This document shows positions 17,001 to 24,710 of a stretch of DNA of 53,050 nt, one piece after another. The translations under genes and the position numbers were made by a program. How positions within the stretch are numbered: position 1 is the stretch's first letter; the number at the start of each line of letters is the position of its first letter. The notes under the pieces are model-generated. The model made no database searches. It was not told the origin of the DNA and saw nothing but the letters and a program-made list of their open reading frames with translations. The stretch is from Pedobacter cryoconitis (GTDB lineage: Bacteria; Bacteroidota; Bacteroidia; Sphingobacteriales; Sphingobacteriaceae), in contig NZ_QLLR01000037.1 of the NCBI RefSeq assembly GCF_003259615.1, positions 1-53,050 on the forward strand, written 5' to 3'.

Positions 17001-17522
17001 ATGGAAGCAAAACTAAGCATCAATAATCTTCAGGATCTACTCGACCTGAACACATCACAATTTTCAAGTGCAGAAATTGAATTGAAAAGAAAACTCCTCG
17101 AATGGGCGAATATAGCCAGCTCCATGCAACTAAAGATGATCTTAAAAAAATACATCAGTTTTACCAGTCAACACTTACAGAGAATGGACACTTTTCTTGA
17201 ACAGGAAAAGATTCTTTCGGTTAACAGGACAAACATGATCATGCTTGCATTCATTAAGTCTATCGATGAAAAACTAGTAGCCTGCAATAATCCTGAAATT
17301 AAGGACGCTTGTGTACTTGCTGGAATCCAGTCAATCTGCCACTTTAAGATTAGCAGTTATGGAACAGCGGCAGCATTTGCCAAACTGTTAGGCCTTTTGG
17401 AATTCGCAAACGTCTTTTACGAATCTGAGGTAAACGAAAAACACATTGATGATGAGCTGACACAATTGGCCAGTTATGAAATCAATATCCATGCAATGAC
17501 GCCCTTGAATCTGGCGCAATAA
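17001..17522 (+). CDS. DUF892 (YciE/YciF) ferritin-like protein
   Basis: A 173-residue all-helical protein resembling the DUF892/YciF ferritin-like family. The recognisable segments are the first long helix pair (LLEWANIASSMQLKMILKKY through HLQRMDTFLEQ), the KDACVLAGIQSICHFKISSYGT stretch matching the family's A-A-Q-x-V-E-H-Y-E-x-A-x-Y-G-T region, and the C-terminal DDELTQLA. Several glutamates of the usual diiron site seem replaced (for example CHFKISSYG for EHYEIAAYG), so metal binding is doubtful. Family members are stress-induced. An FNR-like box at 16937 lies 52 bp upstream, and a strong bidirectional terminator follows. Confidence 0.72.
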   Translation: MEAKLSINNLQDLLDLNTSQFSSAEIELKRKLLEWANIASSMQLKMILKKYISFTSQHLQRMDTFLEQEKILSVNRTNMIMLAFIKSIDEKLVACNNPEIKDACVLAGIQSICHFKISSYGTAAAFAKLLGLLEFANVFYESEVNEKHIDDELTQLASYEINIHAMTPLNLAQ

Positions 17523-17536
17523 GTGTTTTCTACATA

Positions 17537-17571
17537 AAAATGCCTTTGGAGGTTTTCCAAAGGCATTTTTT
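17537..17571. terminator. Strong bidirectional intrinsic terminator
   Basis: A perfect 15-bp stem, AAAAATGCCTTTGGA pairing with TCCAAAGGCATTTTT, encloses a 5-nt loop, with T-rich sequence after it and A-rich sequence before it. It separates the plus-strand DUF892 gene from the minus-strand aldehyde dehydrogenase operon and can serve both. Confidence 0.9.
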
Positions 17572-17632
17572 ATTTTTCCTTTCACTAACGGGTCCTTTTG
17601 GCCCCAAAATGTCTGAGCATCCCTGCTGGCGA

Positions 17633-19015
17633 TTAAAAAGGATCTGTTAATTTGCTGATCCGAATCAATTTTTTATTGACAAATTCCTGTATACCAAGAC
17701 TAGACAACTCTCTTCCGTATCCAGATCCCTTAGTTCCACCAAAAGGCAAATCAGGCTGAGTCCAGGTTGGATGATTGATAAATACCATACCTGTATCTAT
17801 CTGTTCAGCTAAACGTTTCCCCCTTTCGATATCATTGGTAAAGATGCTTCCTCCCAATCCAAAAGGTGAATCATTGGCCAGCTCAATCGCCGCCTGCTCA
17901 TTTTTCACCCTGTAAAAGGAAGCAACCGGCCCGAATAATTCTTCATGATACGCAGCCATTCCAGGTTTAATATCTCCTAAAATGGTAGCCTCAATAAATG
18001 CACCTTTACGATCAATTAATTTACCACCTAACAATATCTTCGCACCAGCTCTTACACTCCGCTGTACTTGTTCAACCAACTGAATGACGGCTCCCTCTGA
18101 GCTTAAAGGTCCTAGCTCGGTCGCCTCATCCATTGGGTCTCCAACTTTCAACCCACTCAGTTTAGCCTTGAACTTATCCAAAAATTCATCAGCAACAGCT
18201 TCCAACACGATAATTCGTTTTGAGGCTACACAGCACTGCCCTGTATTGTTCATCCGTCCAACAACAGCCCAATCAACAGCCTTATCCAAATCCGCATCTT
18301 CTAAAACAATAAAGGCATCGCTGCCACCAAGTTCAAGCACCGACTTCTTCAGAAACTTTCCGGCAGCAGTGGCGATACTTGCACCAGCAACCTCACTTCC
18401 TGTAAGGGAAACGCCTTTAATCCTTGGGTTTGCTACCACATCTTCTATGCGAGTCCCACTGACAAATAAATTGGTATACACACCTTTTGGTGCTCCAGCC
18501 TGCACAAACAATTCTTGAATTGCCAATGCACATTGAGGAACGTTGGAAGCATGTTTAACTAAAACGACGTTACCTGCCATAATGTTAGGTGCAGCAAAGC
18601 GGGCTACCTGATAAAAGGGAAAATTCCAAGGTTCAACCCCAAGAAGTACACCAATTGGAGTGCTCTTAATATAAGCTTCACCAAATTCAGTTTCCAACTT
18701 TTGGTCACTCAAAAATGCTTCCCCATTTGTAGCATAATAGTCTATAATATCGGCGCTAAGTGCGATCTCACCATAACTTTGAGCAATTAATTTACCCATC
18801 TCCAATGTGATCAATTTAGATAATTGGTCTTTCTGCTCACGCATCAATTTTGCGACACCGTGTAAGAGTTCCGCCCTTTGTACGTAACTGGTTTTGCGCC
18901 AGCTTTGGAAAGTTTCGTCAGCGATAGAAATTTCGTCTGCCACCAACTCTGGGGACATTTCCTGAAAACTTTTAATAAGCTCGTTACTAAAAGGATTAAT
19001 GGTCTGTATAGCCAT
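17633..19015 (-). CDS. NAD(P)-dependent aldehyde dehydrogenase (succinate-semialdehyde type)
   Basis: A 460-residue aldehyde dehydrogenase. The catalytic cysteine lies in NNTGQCCVASKR, the glutamate in VLELGGSDAF, and the Rossmann region in EPWNFPFYQVAR and VSLTGSEVAG. The C-terminal motif LPFGGTKGSGYGREL is also present. The length and the GQCC and GGSDAF forms fit the short succinate-semialdehyde dehydrogenase branch (GabD/Sad type), though the substrate is unproven. It oxidises aldehydes to acids with NAD(P) in the cytosol and could work with the alcohol dehydrogenase of the island. It is the third gene of a minus-strand operon behind the 86-residue protein and the SHOCT protein (gaps 53 and 35 bp). 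Confidence 0.92.
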   Translation of the reverse strand: MAIQTINPFSNELIKSFQEMSPELVADEISIADETFQSWRKTSYVQRAELLHGVAKLMREQKDQLSKLITLEMGKLIAQSYGEIALSADIIDYYATNGEAFLSDQKLETEFGEAYIKSTPIGVLLGVEPWNFPFYQVARFAAPNIMAGNVVLVKHASNVPQCALAIQELFVQAGAPKGVYTNLFVSGTRIEDVVANPRIKGVSLTGSEVAGASIATAAGKFLKKSVLELGGSDAFIVLEDADLDKAVDWAVVGRMNNTGQCCVASKRIIVLEAVADEFLDKFKAKLSGLKVGDPMDEATELGPLSSEGAVIQLVEQVQRSVRAGAKILLGGKLIDRKGAFIEATILGDIKPGMAAYHEELFGPVASFYRVKNEQAAIELANDSPFGLGGSIFTNDIERGKRLAEQIDTGMVFINHPTWTQPDLPFGGTKGSGYGRELSSLGIQEFVNKKLIRISKLTDPF

Positions 19016-19050
19016 AATGTAGATTATTTATTTGAATTGTGTAACCATTA

Positions 19051-19272
19051 CTATTGAGTAGCGTCTTTTTCCAGAACAGCTTTATTTCGCTGATACTCCT
19101 TAAGATCAATTGCGCCTCTGGCAAATCTTTTCTGTAAAATATCCAGTGGCCGCTCCTTTTTATTCCGTTGGCCAGGAATATCATAGGGTACAAGAAATAT
19201 CCATACCAACATGATCAGCCAGATGAACCACCAAATGATGTCCATTCCAAAAAAAAGATTTGTATAAACCAT
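19051..19272 (-). CDS. SHOCT-domain small membrane protein
   Basis: A 73-residue protein with one N-terminal membrane helix (DIIWWFIWLIMLVWIFLVPY) and a C-terminal SHOCT motif (PLDILQKRFARGAIDLKEYQ), the usual short module of about 30 residues. SHOCT proteins are membrane-linked adaptors of unknown biochemical role, often induced with stress genes. The gene lies between the 86-residue unknown and the aldehyde dehydrogenase and is read in the same direction. Confidence 0.88.
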   Translation of the reverse strand: MVYTNLFFGMDIIWWFIWLIMLVWIFLVPYDIPGQRNKKERPLDILQKRFARGAIDLKEYQRNKAVLEKDATQ

Positions 19273-19325
19273 GATTTTATTTAATTATTATTTTAAAATA
19301 TCCCTGAACAAGCTTTTAATTTAAT

Positions 19326-19574
19326 TCAGCCCGCAACACTTTTAGCTAATAAGATGTCCATCTGCTCGGCAACCCAATCGGATAGTAGATCTTCAGAATA
19401 CCGACGAAGCATACTCACCTTTTTGAAAACAGACTGTCGTTCAGAGAAACTTTTACTTTCCCATATACTAAACTTCTCCTCAGACCGCAACATCTGTTCT
19501 TCATAATGAATTATTCCAATATTCTCGAATAAAGATTTTTGATTTTCAGTGAAGTATATCATATTCATTGTCAT
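19326..19574 (-). CDS. Small soluble protein of unknown function, putative regulon member
   Basis: About 82 residues from the ATG at 19574 (an in-frame TTG lies 12 bp upstream). No family is recognised. The sequence is charged and predicted helical (YEEQMLRSEEKFSIWESKSF, FKKVSMLRRYSEDLLSDWVA), with no signal peptide, membrane segment or cysteine. It is the first gene of an operon with the SHOCT protein and the aldehyde dehydrogenase. The FNR-like box at 19649 with an imperfect partner 22 bp further upstream precedes it by 74 bp. Confidence 0.65.
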   Translation of the reverse strand: MTMNMIYFTENQKSLFENIGIIHYEEQMLRSEEKFSIWESKSFSERQSVFKKVSMLRRYSEDLLSDWVAEQMDILLAKSVAG

Positions 19575-19648
19575 TTTAAATAGCAATTATTGTATTTGAG
19601 TTATCTCAATTAGATAATAAAGGTCTATTTAATCACCAACATTGGAAA

Positions 19649-19682
19649 TGATGTTAATCATCTCCATATAAGATACTCGTCA
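19649..19682. promoter_or_regulatory. FNR-like box plus imperfect partner at 22 bp
   Basis: TGATGTTAATCA (19649-19660) is perfect. AGATACTCGTCA (19671-19682) differs from the consensus only at its first base and starts exactly 22 bp away. The pair is placed for the minus-strand operon starting at 19574. Confidence 0.65.
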
Positions 19683-19750
19683 TCAGATCAACCCAACCTT
19701 ACCAGAAAAAGCTTTACGTACTTAAAGCTGAACTAGTTCTAATGGATACT

Positions 19751-19921
19751 TTATTTCATTTTCCATTTCCAATTCTTGATTTCAGGAATGTCATCCAAGT
19801 TAAGATAACTGATGTCTTTGTATAATGAAAGTTCACCTGCCGGATCACTTAACAGCAATTTGACTGATCCATTTTTTTATCTACCAATTTCGAACCTGAG
19901 TTGATCTACAGTTGTTTGAAT
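19751..19921 (-). pseudogene. Eroded coding remnant of unknown family
   Basis: In the otherwise gene-free stretch 19587-20068 one minus-strand frame reads VDQLRFEIGR, a stop, then GSVKLLLSDPAGELSLYKDI, SYLNLDDIPEI and KNWKWKMK before a stop at 19751. It looks like decayed protein-coding sequence: a codon-like run with one internal stop and no start. I do not recognise the parent. The remaining intergenic DNA holds the FNR-like boxes and nothing else I can name. Confidence 0.35.
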
Positions 19922-19953
19922 TCAAATCTCGGTATTGAGATGTTTCTCAGACA

Positions 19954-19987
19954 TGATCAGCCACCAGTCAAATGGTGACGCCCATCA
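19954..19987. promoter_or_regulatory. FNR-like box with half-site partner at 22 bp, kinase/regulator operon
   Basis: TGACGCCCATCA (19976-19987) is perfect. Exactly 22 bp before it, TGATCAGCCACC keeps only the left half-site. The perfect box ends 81 bp before the kinase start at 20069, which suggests that the sensor-regulator operon is autoregulated. Confidence 0.6.
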
Positions 19988-20068
19988 TCGGCCATCAGAT
20001 AATTAAAACAAAATGATCATCAGATTGTAGGTATAGAACAGATTAATTTAATCTGTAACCCCAATTTT

Positions 20069-21319
20069 ATGGAAAATTCCGTTCTGCTTAAAGCGATTAT
20101 CGATAATGCGATAGACGGTCTGATTACTATTGATGACCAGGGGATCATTGAGTCCATTAATCCCTCAGCCTGCAGACTTTTTAGCTATACTGAACAGGAA
20201 ATTCTTGGAAAAAACATCTCTATATTGATGCCACAACCAGATCGGATGAACCATGATGGTTACCTCTTCCGCTATAAAAAAACTGGTCAGGCCAGTATTA
20301 TTGGTGTCGGGAGAGAATTGACAGGCTTAAGAAAAAACGGGATTCAGTTTCCATTTCGTTTGGGTGTCAGTGAGGTTAAATACTCAGGAAGGATCATTTA
20401 TGCAGGTTTTATTCATGACCTGAGCCGGGAAAAAGAAGCCGAATCAAAACTCCATGATTATGCAGCTTTACTGGAAGATCAGGTACAGGAGCGAACGCTT
20501 TCTCTTCGGGAAACTGTTGATGCCCAAGAACAAACCAAGGCAGAATTGAACCAGTCGCTTGAAAATTTACACAATACCGTTTTTACTTTAGAACAGACAC
20601 AACGGGAACTGAACTTATCCCTGGCAAAAGAACAAGAATTAGGTAAGCTTAAAAGTCGGTTCGTTTCTATTGCATCACATGAATTCCGTACACCATTGAG
20701 TATGGTACAGCTTTCTGCCTCACTTATTGAACGTCATGCGCTTCCTTTTGACAACCCCAATATTAGTAAACATGTAGATAAAATAAAAGATGCTGTACTG
20801 AATGTTACTGCCATCTTAAACGATTTTCTTTCCCTTGAAAAATTAGATTCCGGAAAGGTACAGACTAAATTCAACCATTTTAATCTAGCCGAATTCGCCG
20901 CAGAAATTACTGAAGAAATGCAGATCGCTTTAAAGGGAAGACAAAAAATAGTCTTTGTGCACAGAGGCACGGAATCAATGATCACACTAGATCAGACCTT
21001 GTTAAAAAACTGTATCGTTATACTTATTGACAACGCTATAAAATATTCCGGTGAAGAAAGCTCCATTCAATTCTACACCAAAATCAATGAAAACAACTGC
21101 ACCATCAGAATCTGCGACAATGGCATAGGGATACCTATTGATGACCAGAAACATCTTTGTGAACCATTTTTTCGGGCCCATAACACAGGAAAGATCTCCG
21201 GTAATGGACTTGGATTAAGTATACTTTCCAGGTATACCGATCTGATGAATGGTAAAGTAGATTTCAAAAGCAGAATTAACCGGGGTACACTTTTCACCCT
21301 CACATTTCCACAATCATGA
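20069..21319 (+). CDS. FixL-like haem-PAS oxygen sensor histidine kinase
   Basis: A 416-residue soluble kinase. Residues about 5-120 form a PAS domain that aligns with FixL: MPQPDRMNHDGYLFRY, IIGVGRELTG and YAGFIHDLSR. His62, Arg68 and Arg82 fall at the spacing of Bradyrhizobium FixL His200 (the haem ligand), Arg206 and Arg220 (the oxygen-contacting arginine). A coiled coil follows (about 120-195), then HisKA with phosphoacceptor His204 (IASHEFRTPLSM) and HATPase_c (LIDNAIKYSG, DNGIGIP, GNGLGLSIL). I infer a haem-based sensor of O2 or NO in the cytosol. Its stop overlaps the start of the regulator gene at 21316, so the two are a translationally coupled pair. An FNR-like box upstream suggests autoregulation. 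The haem is predicted, not shown. Confidence 0.88.
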   Translation: MENSVLLKAIIDNAIDGLITIDDQGIIESINPSACRLFSYTEQEILGKNISILMPQPDRMNHDGYLFRYKKTGQASIIGVGRELTGLRKNGIQFPFRLGVSEVKYSGRIIYAGFIHDLSREKEAESKLHDYAALLEDQVQERTLSLRETVDAQEQTKAELNQSLENLHNTVFTLEQTQRELNLSLAKEQELGKLKSRFVSIASHEFRTPLSMVQLSASLIERHALPFDNPNISKHVDKIKDAVLNVTAILNDFLSLEKLDSGKVQTKFNHFNLAEFAAEITEEMQIALKGRQKIVFVHRGTESMITLDQTLLKNCIVILIDNAIKYSGEESSIQFYTKINENNCTIRICDNGIGIPIDDQKHLCEPFFRAHNTGKISGNGLGLSILSRYTDLMNGKVDFKSRINRGTLFTLTFPQS

Positions 21320-22368
21320 ACGAAAAAATATTGATCATTGAAGATCACGACGCCATAAGGGGGAACATAGTTGAGATCCTTGAAATGGCCAAATACAATG
21401 TTTTTGAAGCTGACAATGGCAAGATGGGTTTAGAAATGGCTTTAAAACATATTCCCGATATAATCCTTTGCGATATCATGATGCCTGAACTTGATGGATA
21501 TGGGGTTTTGTATATGCTCAATAAATACTCAGAGACTTCGGCAATTCCTTTCATTTTCCTGACTGCCAAAGCTGATCACCATGATCTTCGTAAGGGAATG
21601 GAGATGGGTGCTGACGATTATCTAACTAAGCCTTTTGATGATATTGAACTGCTTAATGCCATTGAGGTCAGGCTAAGAAAAAAAGCCCATCTGCAACTCC
21701 AAAATAAAAATACAGCTGATGAATTCAAAGTACTGGTTGCCAAAACTGATGGTCTGGCAGAATTTTCAAAGATCATAGCAGGCCATAAAGGCCGCGAATT
21801 CAGAAAAAACCAGGTTGTTTATTATGAAGGAGATCATGGCAAAGGTCTGTATCTGATCATCCAGGGTAAGATCAAAACCATTAAACTTTCGCTGGATGGC
21901 CGTGAATTGATGACAGGCATGTATACAACTGGGGGATACCTTGGCATCAATACCATTTTAGGAAAAAGCAATTATACTGATACTGCTACCGCAATAGAGG
22001 ATAGTACACTCTGTCTGATCCCTGTTGAAGAACTTGAAAAAGTCATCAATCTTTATCCTGAAGTAGCGAGAAAATTCATTCATCTTTTATCCAATGATAA
22101 CCGGGAAAAAGAAGAACAGCTCCTCCAACTAGCTTACGATTCAGTAAGAAAAAAAATGGCCGGAGCCATTCTTCGCCTGTACCATCAGCAGATTATAAAA
22201 AGTGATTTCTTAAGCATTACCCGGGAAGACTTAGCTGCAATGGCCTGTATGGCTACTGAAACGGTAAGCAGGACCTTGTCAGATTTCCGAAACGAAAAAT
22301 TAATTGAACGTGAAGGAATAACCATTATGGTACTGGATGTGGAAAGGCTTACGAAAATGAAGAACTAA
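21316..22368 (+). CDS. Receiver-cNMP-binding-Crp/FNR HTH fusion regulator
   Basis: A 350-residue protein in three parts. The first is a CheY-like receiver (residues 1-125; phosphoacceptor Asp53 in LCDIMMPELDG, Thr in FLTAKAD, Lys in LTKPFDD). The second is a Crp-type cyclic-nucleotide-binding fold (about 150-265; FRKNQVVYYEGDHGKGLYLI). The third is a Crp/FNR winged helix-turn-helix (about 275-345). The recognition helix reads ATETVSRTLSDF, so Glu315, Ser318 and Arg319 match the E-x-x-S-R that FNR uses on TTGAT half-sites. There is no FNR-type N-terminal cysteine cluster; sensing would come from the kinase at 20069, whose stop codon overlaps this start. It is the proposed master regulator acting on the TGAY-N4-RTCA boxes, functionally equal to FixJ plus FixK in one chain. 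Confidence 0.92.
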   Translation: MNEKILIIEDHDAIRGNIVEILEMAKYNVFEADNGKMGLEMALKHIPDIILCDIMMPELDGYGVLYMLNKYSETSAIPFIFLTAKADHHDLRKGMEMGADDYLTKPFDDIELLNAIEVRLRKKAHLQLQNKNTADEFKVLVAKTDGLAEFSKIIAGHKGREFRKNQVVYYEGDHGKGLYLIIQGKIKTIKLSLDGRELMTGMYTTGGYLGINTILGKSNYTDTATAIEDSTLCLIPVEELEKVINLYPEVARKFIHLLSNDNREKEEQLLQLAYDSVRKKMAGAILRLYHQQIIKSDFLSITREDLAAMACMATETVSRTLSDFRNEKLIEREGITIMVLDVERLTKMKN

Positions 22369-23115
22369 TTAAGCCATCACTCCCCCATCCAGAATAATTT
22401 GTGTGCCGTTACAATAACTGGAGTCATCACAAGCCAGGTAAATAAAAGCTTTAGCCACTTCTTCAGGTGTACAAAGACGTTTAGATGGGGTTCCATCAAT
22501 CCATGCCTGATGGGTGGCATCAGGAACTTCAGCCAATAAAGGAGTTTCCACATAATAGGGACATAGTGCATTTGCCCTGATGTGCTGTGCAGCATATTGA
22601 ACCGCTATATTTTTGGTAATGCCTAATACACCATGTTTGGCTGCTGTATAAGGTACCAGACCATGTTCTGCTTTCAATCCACCAAGAGAAGACATATTTA
22701 CAATTACCCCCCCGCCCTGTTTCAAAAACTGTTGCAGTTCATACTTGACACAATAAAACTGGCCAGTTAAATTTACAGCGATCACCCTCTCCCAAGTGGC
22801 CTCTGGCATATCATGTATCCCCGAATAAGTACCGCCTATACCTGCATTGTTAAAAGCTACATCTAATCTACCGAATTCTGCTACAGCCGTAAGAATTGCC
22901 AATTTAACGCTCTCCACATCTGACACATCAATTGGGACAAACATACTTCTGGCTCCAAGTGCCTTTATTTCAGTAAGCGTTTCCATGTGGTCCTTACTTT
23001 CAAGGTCGGCCACGACAACAATCGCACCTTCCCTAGCAGCTTCAAGTGCAGCAGCTTTTCCTATACCTGAATTTCCACCGGTAATGAATACCACCTTTTT
23101 TTCTAATTTTCTCAT
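22369..23115 (-). CDS. Short-chain dehydrogenase/reductase
   Basis: A classical SDR of about 248 residues: the nucleotide-binding motif TGGNSGIGKAA, NNAG in AFNNAGIGG, the catalytic Ser in VNMSSLGG and Y-x-x-x-K in YTAAKHG. It is NAD(P)H-dependent; the substrate is unknown. The ATG at 23115 is preferred, because the longer frame opens with TTG at 23124, inside the flank of a hairpin. It lies 39 bp downstream of the triple-BON gene in the same direction, and a hairpin between them may attenuate readthrough. It converges tail to tail with the regulator gene ending at 22368. Confidence 0.9.
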   Translation of the reverse strand: MRKLEKKVVFITGGNSGIGKAAALEAAREGAIVVVADLESKDHMETLTEIKALGARSMFVPIDVSDVESVKLAILTAVAEFGRLDVAFNNAGIGGTYSGIHDMPEATWERVIAVNLTGQFYCVKYELQQFLKQGGGVIVNMSSLGGLKAEHGLVPYTAAKHGVLGITKNIAVQYAAQHIRANALCPYYVETPLLAEVPDATHQAWIDGTPSKRLCTPEEVAKAFIYLACDDSSYCNGTQIILDGGVMA

Positions 23116-23126
23116 AATTTCCAATA

Positions 23127-23148
23127 AACGGGAGCATTAGCTCCCGTT
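23127..23148. terminator. Intercistronic hairpin between the BON and SDR genes
   Basis: A perfect 9-bp stem, AACGGGAGC pairing with GCTCCCGTT, encloses a 4-nt loop. The T-tract on the minus strand is weak, so partial termination or mRNA processing between the two genes is more likely than a full stop. Confidence 0.6.
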
Positions 23149-23154
23149 CTATAT

Positions 23155-23826
23155 TTAATCAACTAATAAATAATCGTATTCAATTTCAATCTCATTATCC
23201 ACATACCAGACACCTGGCGCATTCCAAGCCATTCGTTGGGCCTCATCTTTTTGATAAATTGAATTCACAGTTCCTGTCAATGTCACACGACTACCAGAAA
23301 CTTTAACTTGTATATCCTGGTTATTGACCGACCAGTTCCTGTCAATTGCATCTTCAATTTCCTTTTTCTCCACTGCATCATGAATATCTGACTCGATTGT
23401 AATGCTATTGGTCACCCCCTTCACCCCTAACAGGTTCTTGATCGCATTTTTAGCAGCATCCTTTTGATAATTCCAATTAATAGTTCCTGTAAGAGTTACC
23501 CAACCATCTTCAACTTTAACTGTAATTTTTTCTCCGGGGATCTTCCAGTTCCATTTGAAAGCATTCAAAACCTCTTTGGCAATTTCCTCATCTTCTTTGT
23601 GGATAGAACCAAGATATTTCACCTCTATTCTCTCGACAACGGCTTTTACTCCAGCTACTTTTTTTGCTGCATCCTCTGCTTCGGATTTCTTAGCATAACT
23701 ATCCACTATTCCTGTTAAGGTGACCACACCATCATTAGCTGTTACACCAATTTCAGCTGCATGTAATAATGGTTCCCATTTGATTGCGTCCTGAACATTT
23801 TTTTGCAATGTTTCGTTATTTTTCAT
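23155..23826 (-). CDS. Triple-BON-domain (OsmY-like) protein
   Basis: A 223-residue protein made of three BON domains. Each carries the glycine pattern, for example VTANDGVVTLTGIVDSYAKK, then VEDGWVTLTGTINWNYQK, and VSGSRVTLTGTVNSIYQK. There is no signal peptide, unlike periplasmic OsmY. BON modules are thought to bind lipid membranes or help envelope integrity; cytosolic triple-BON proteins of Bacteroidota are stress-linked but uncharacterised as far as I know. A close paralogue lies at 31842 with the same three-domain layout. A CRP-like palindrome sits 15 bp before the start codon, and paired FNR-like boxes lie at 23958-23990. Confidence 0.92.
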   Translation of the reverse strand: MKNNETLQKNVQDAIKWEPLLHAAEIGVTANDGVVTLTGIVDSYAKKSEAEDAAKKVAGVKAVVERIEVKYLGSIHKEDEEIAKEVLNAFKWNWKIPGEKITVKVEDGWVTLTGTINWNYQKDAAKNAIKNLLGVKGVTNSITIESDIHDAVEKKEIEDAIDRNWSVNNQDIQVKVSGSRVTLTGTVNSIYQKDEAQRMAWNAPGVWYVDNEIEIEYDYLLVD

Positions 23827-23841
23827 GATCCATGATTTTCA

Positions 23842-23857
23842 TGTGAAATATTTCACA
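23842..23857. promoter_or_regulatory. CRP-like palindrome TGTGAAATATTTCACA
   Basis: A perfect 16-bp palindrome with the TGTGA-N6-TCACA layout of a CRP site. It starts 15 bp upstream of the BON start codon, so it overlaps the translation initiation region or core promoter and would act as a repressor site or mRNA hairpin. It differs from the TGAY-N4-RTCA boxes found elsewhere. The second Crp-family protein (36703) is one possible ligand. Confidence 0.5.
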
Positions 23858-23957
23858 CCTCAAAGGTTGCCTTATTTCATTCCAACATCCTTATACATTT
23901 ATGGATAACAGTTGCACAATTCACATAAAAGGGAACTTTATGCATCATCAGTAATCA

Positions 23958-23990
23958 TGATGACCATCATGATAATCGTGACGGTTATCA
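23958..23990. promoter_or_regulatory. Tandem FNR-like boxes, 21-bp spacing (BON / AraC promoters)
   Basis: TGATGACCATCA (23958-23969) and TGACGGTTATCA (23979-23990) both fit the consensus. The start-to-start distance is 21 bp, one less than in the other perfect pairs. They lie between the divergent BON gene (start 23826) and the AraC-type gene (start 24079, 88 bp away). Confidence 0.7.
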
Positions 23991-24078
23991 TTTTGAACAC
24001 GCGGTTAAATCCCGAGTTTTGTTAAAACAGCTTTGGTTGCCTATTGAGACTCAAACTAACTCCCATAACATAATCACA

Positions 24079-24639
24079 ATGGTTTTACATATTAAACACA
24101 TGGTCAGTAACCGATGCAGAATGGCCGTAAAAATAGAATTGGATAAGGTTGGTTTAAGCTATAGATCCATAGACCTGGGTGAAGTCCAGACCAAAGAGAA
24201 TCCGACTCAGCGGCAGTTCGAATTGTTAAGGTGTGCCTTGCTCGAATCAGGTTTCGAATTGATATCCGATAAGAAAGAAATGTTAATAGAAAAAATTAAA
24301 AACACAATTATTGACATGGTTCATTATAATGATGAAATGCCAAAAATCAAAAACTCTAATTACATCAGCGAGCAAATTCATTACGATTATACTTACCTGG
24401 CCAACGTATTTTCACGGCAAACAGGACTAACTATTGAGCATTACATCATCAAGCATAAAATTGAGAGGGTAAAAGAACTTATCCTTTATAAGGAGCTTAA
24501 TCTTACCGAAATCTCCCACCTATTGAATTACAGTAGTGTTGCCCACCTCTGCAGACAGTTTAAAAAAGTAACAGGGCTTACAGTCTCCTATTTTAAAAAT
24601 GCCCAAACCGGCCATCGCACTGCACTTGAGAATATCTAA
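24079..24639 (+). CDS. AraC-family transcriptional regulator
   Basis: A 186-residue regulator. The C-terminal half holds a double AraC helix-turn-helix (NYISEQIHYDYTYLANVFSR, then LNLTEISHLLNYSSVAHLCR). The N-terminal part (LHIKHMVSNRCRMAVKIELD) resembles a small heavy-metal-associated-like fold often fused to AraC domains in Bacteroidota. The effector is unknown. The ATG at 24079 is chosen; an upstream TTG would add 20 unrelated residues. Paired FNR-like boxes precede it. The ABC exporter genes and mgtA follow in the same direction after 71 bp, so it may be co-transcribed with them or control them. Confidence 0.85.
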   Translation: MVLHIKHMVSNRCRMAVKIELDKVGLSYRSIDLGEVQTKENPTQRQFELLRCALLESGFELISDKKEMLIEKIKNTIIDMVHYNDEMPKIKNSNYISEQIHYDYTYLANVFSRQTGLTIEHYIIKHKIERVKELILYKELNLTEISHLLNYSSVAHLCRQFKKVTGLTVSYFKNAQTGHRTALENI

Positions 24640-24710
24640 ATAAAATGAATTTTATTTCAAAACAAGGTTTAGACAGATTTTACACGGTAAGACTTAAAAA
24701 TCTCCTTTAG

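Noticed and set aside
18084..18518. 144-codon frame opposite the aldehyde dehydrogenase
   Set aside because: Serine- and proline-rich antisense shadow of a clear enzyme gene.
18996..19193. 65-codon frame overlapping the SHOCT gene
   Set aside because: The SHOCT frame at 19051-19272 has a real motif and a membrane helix; this one has neither.
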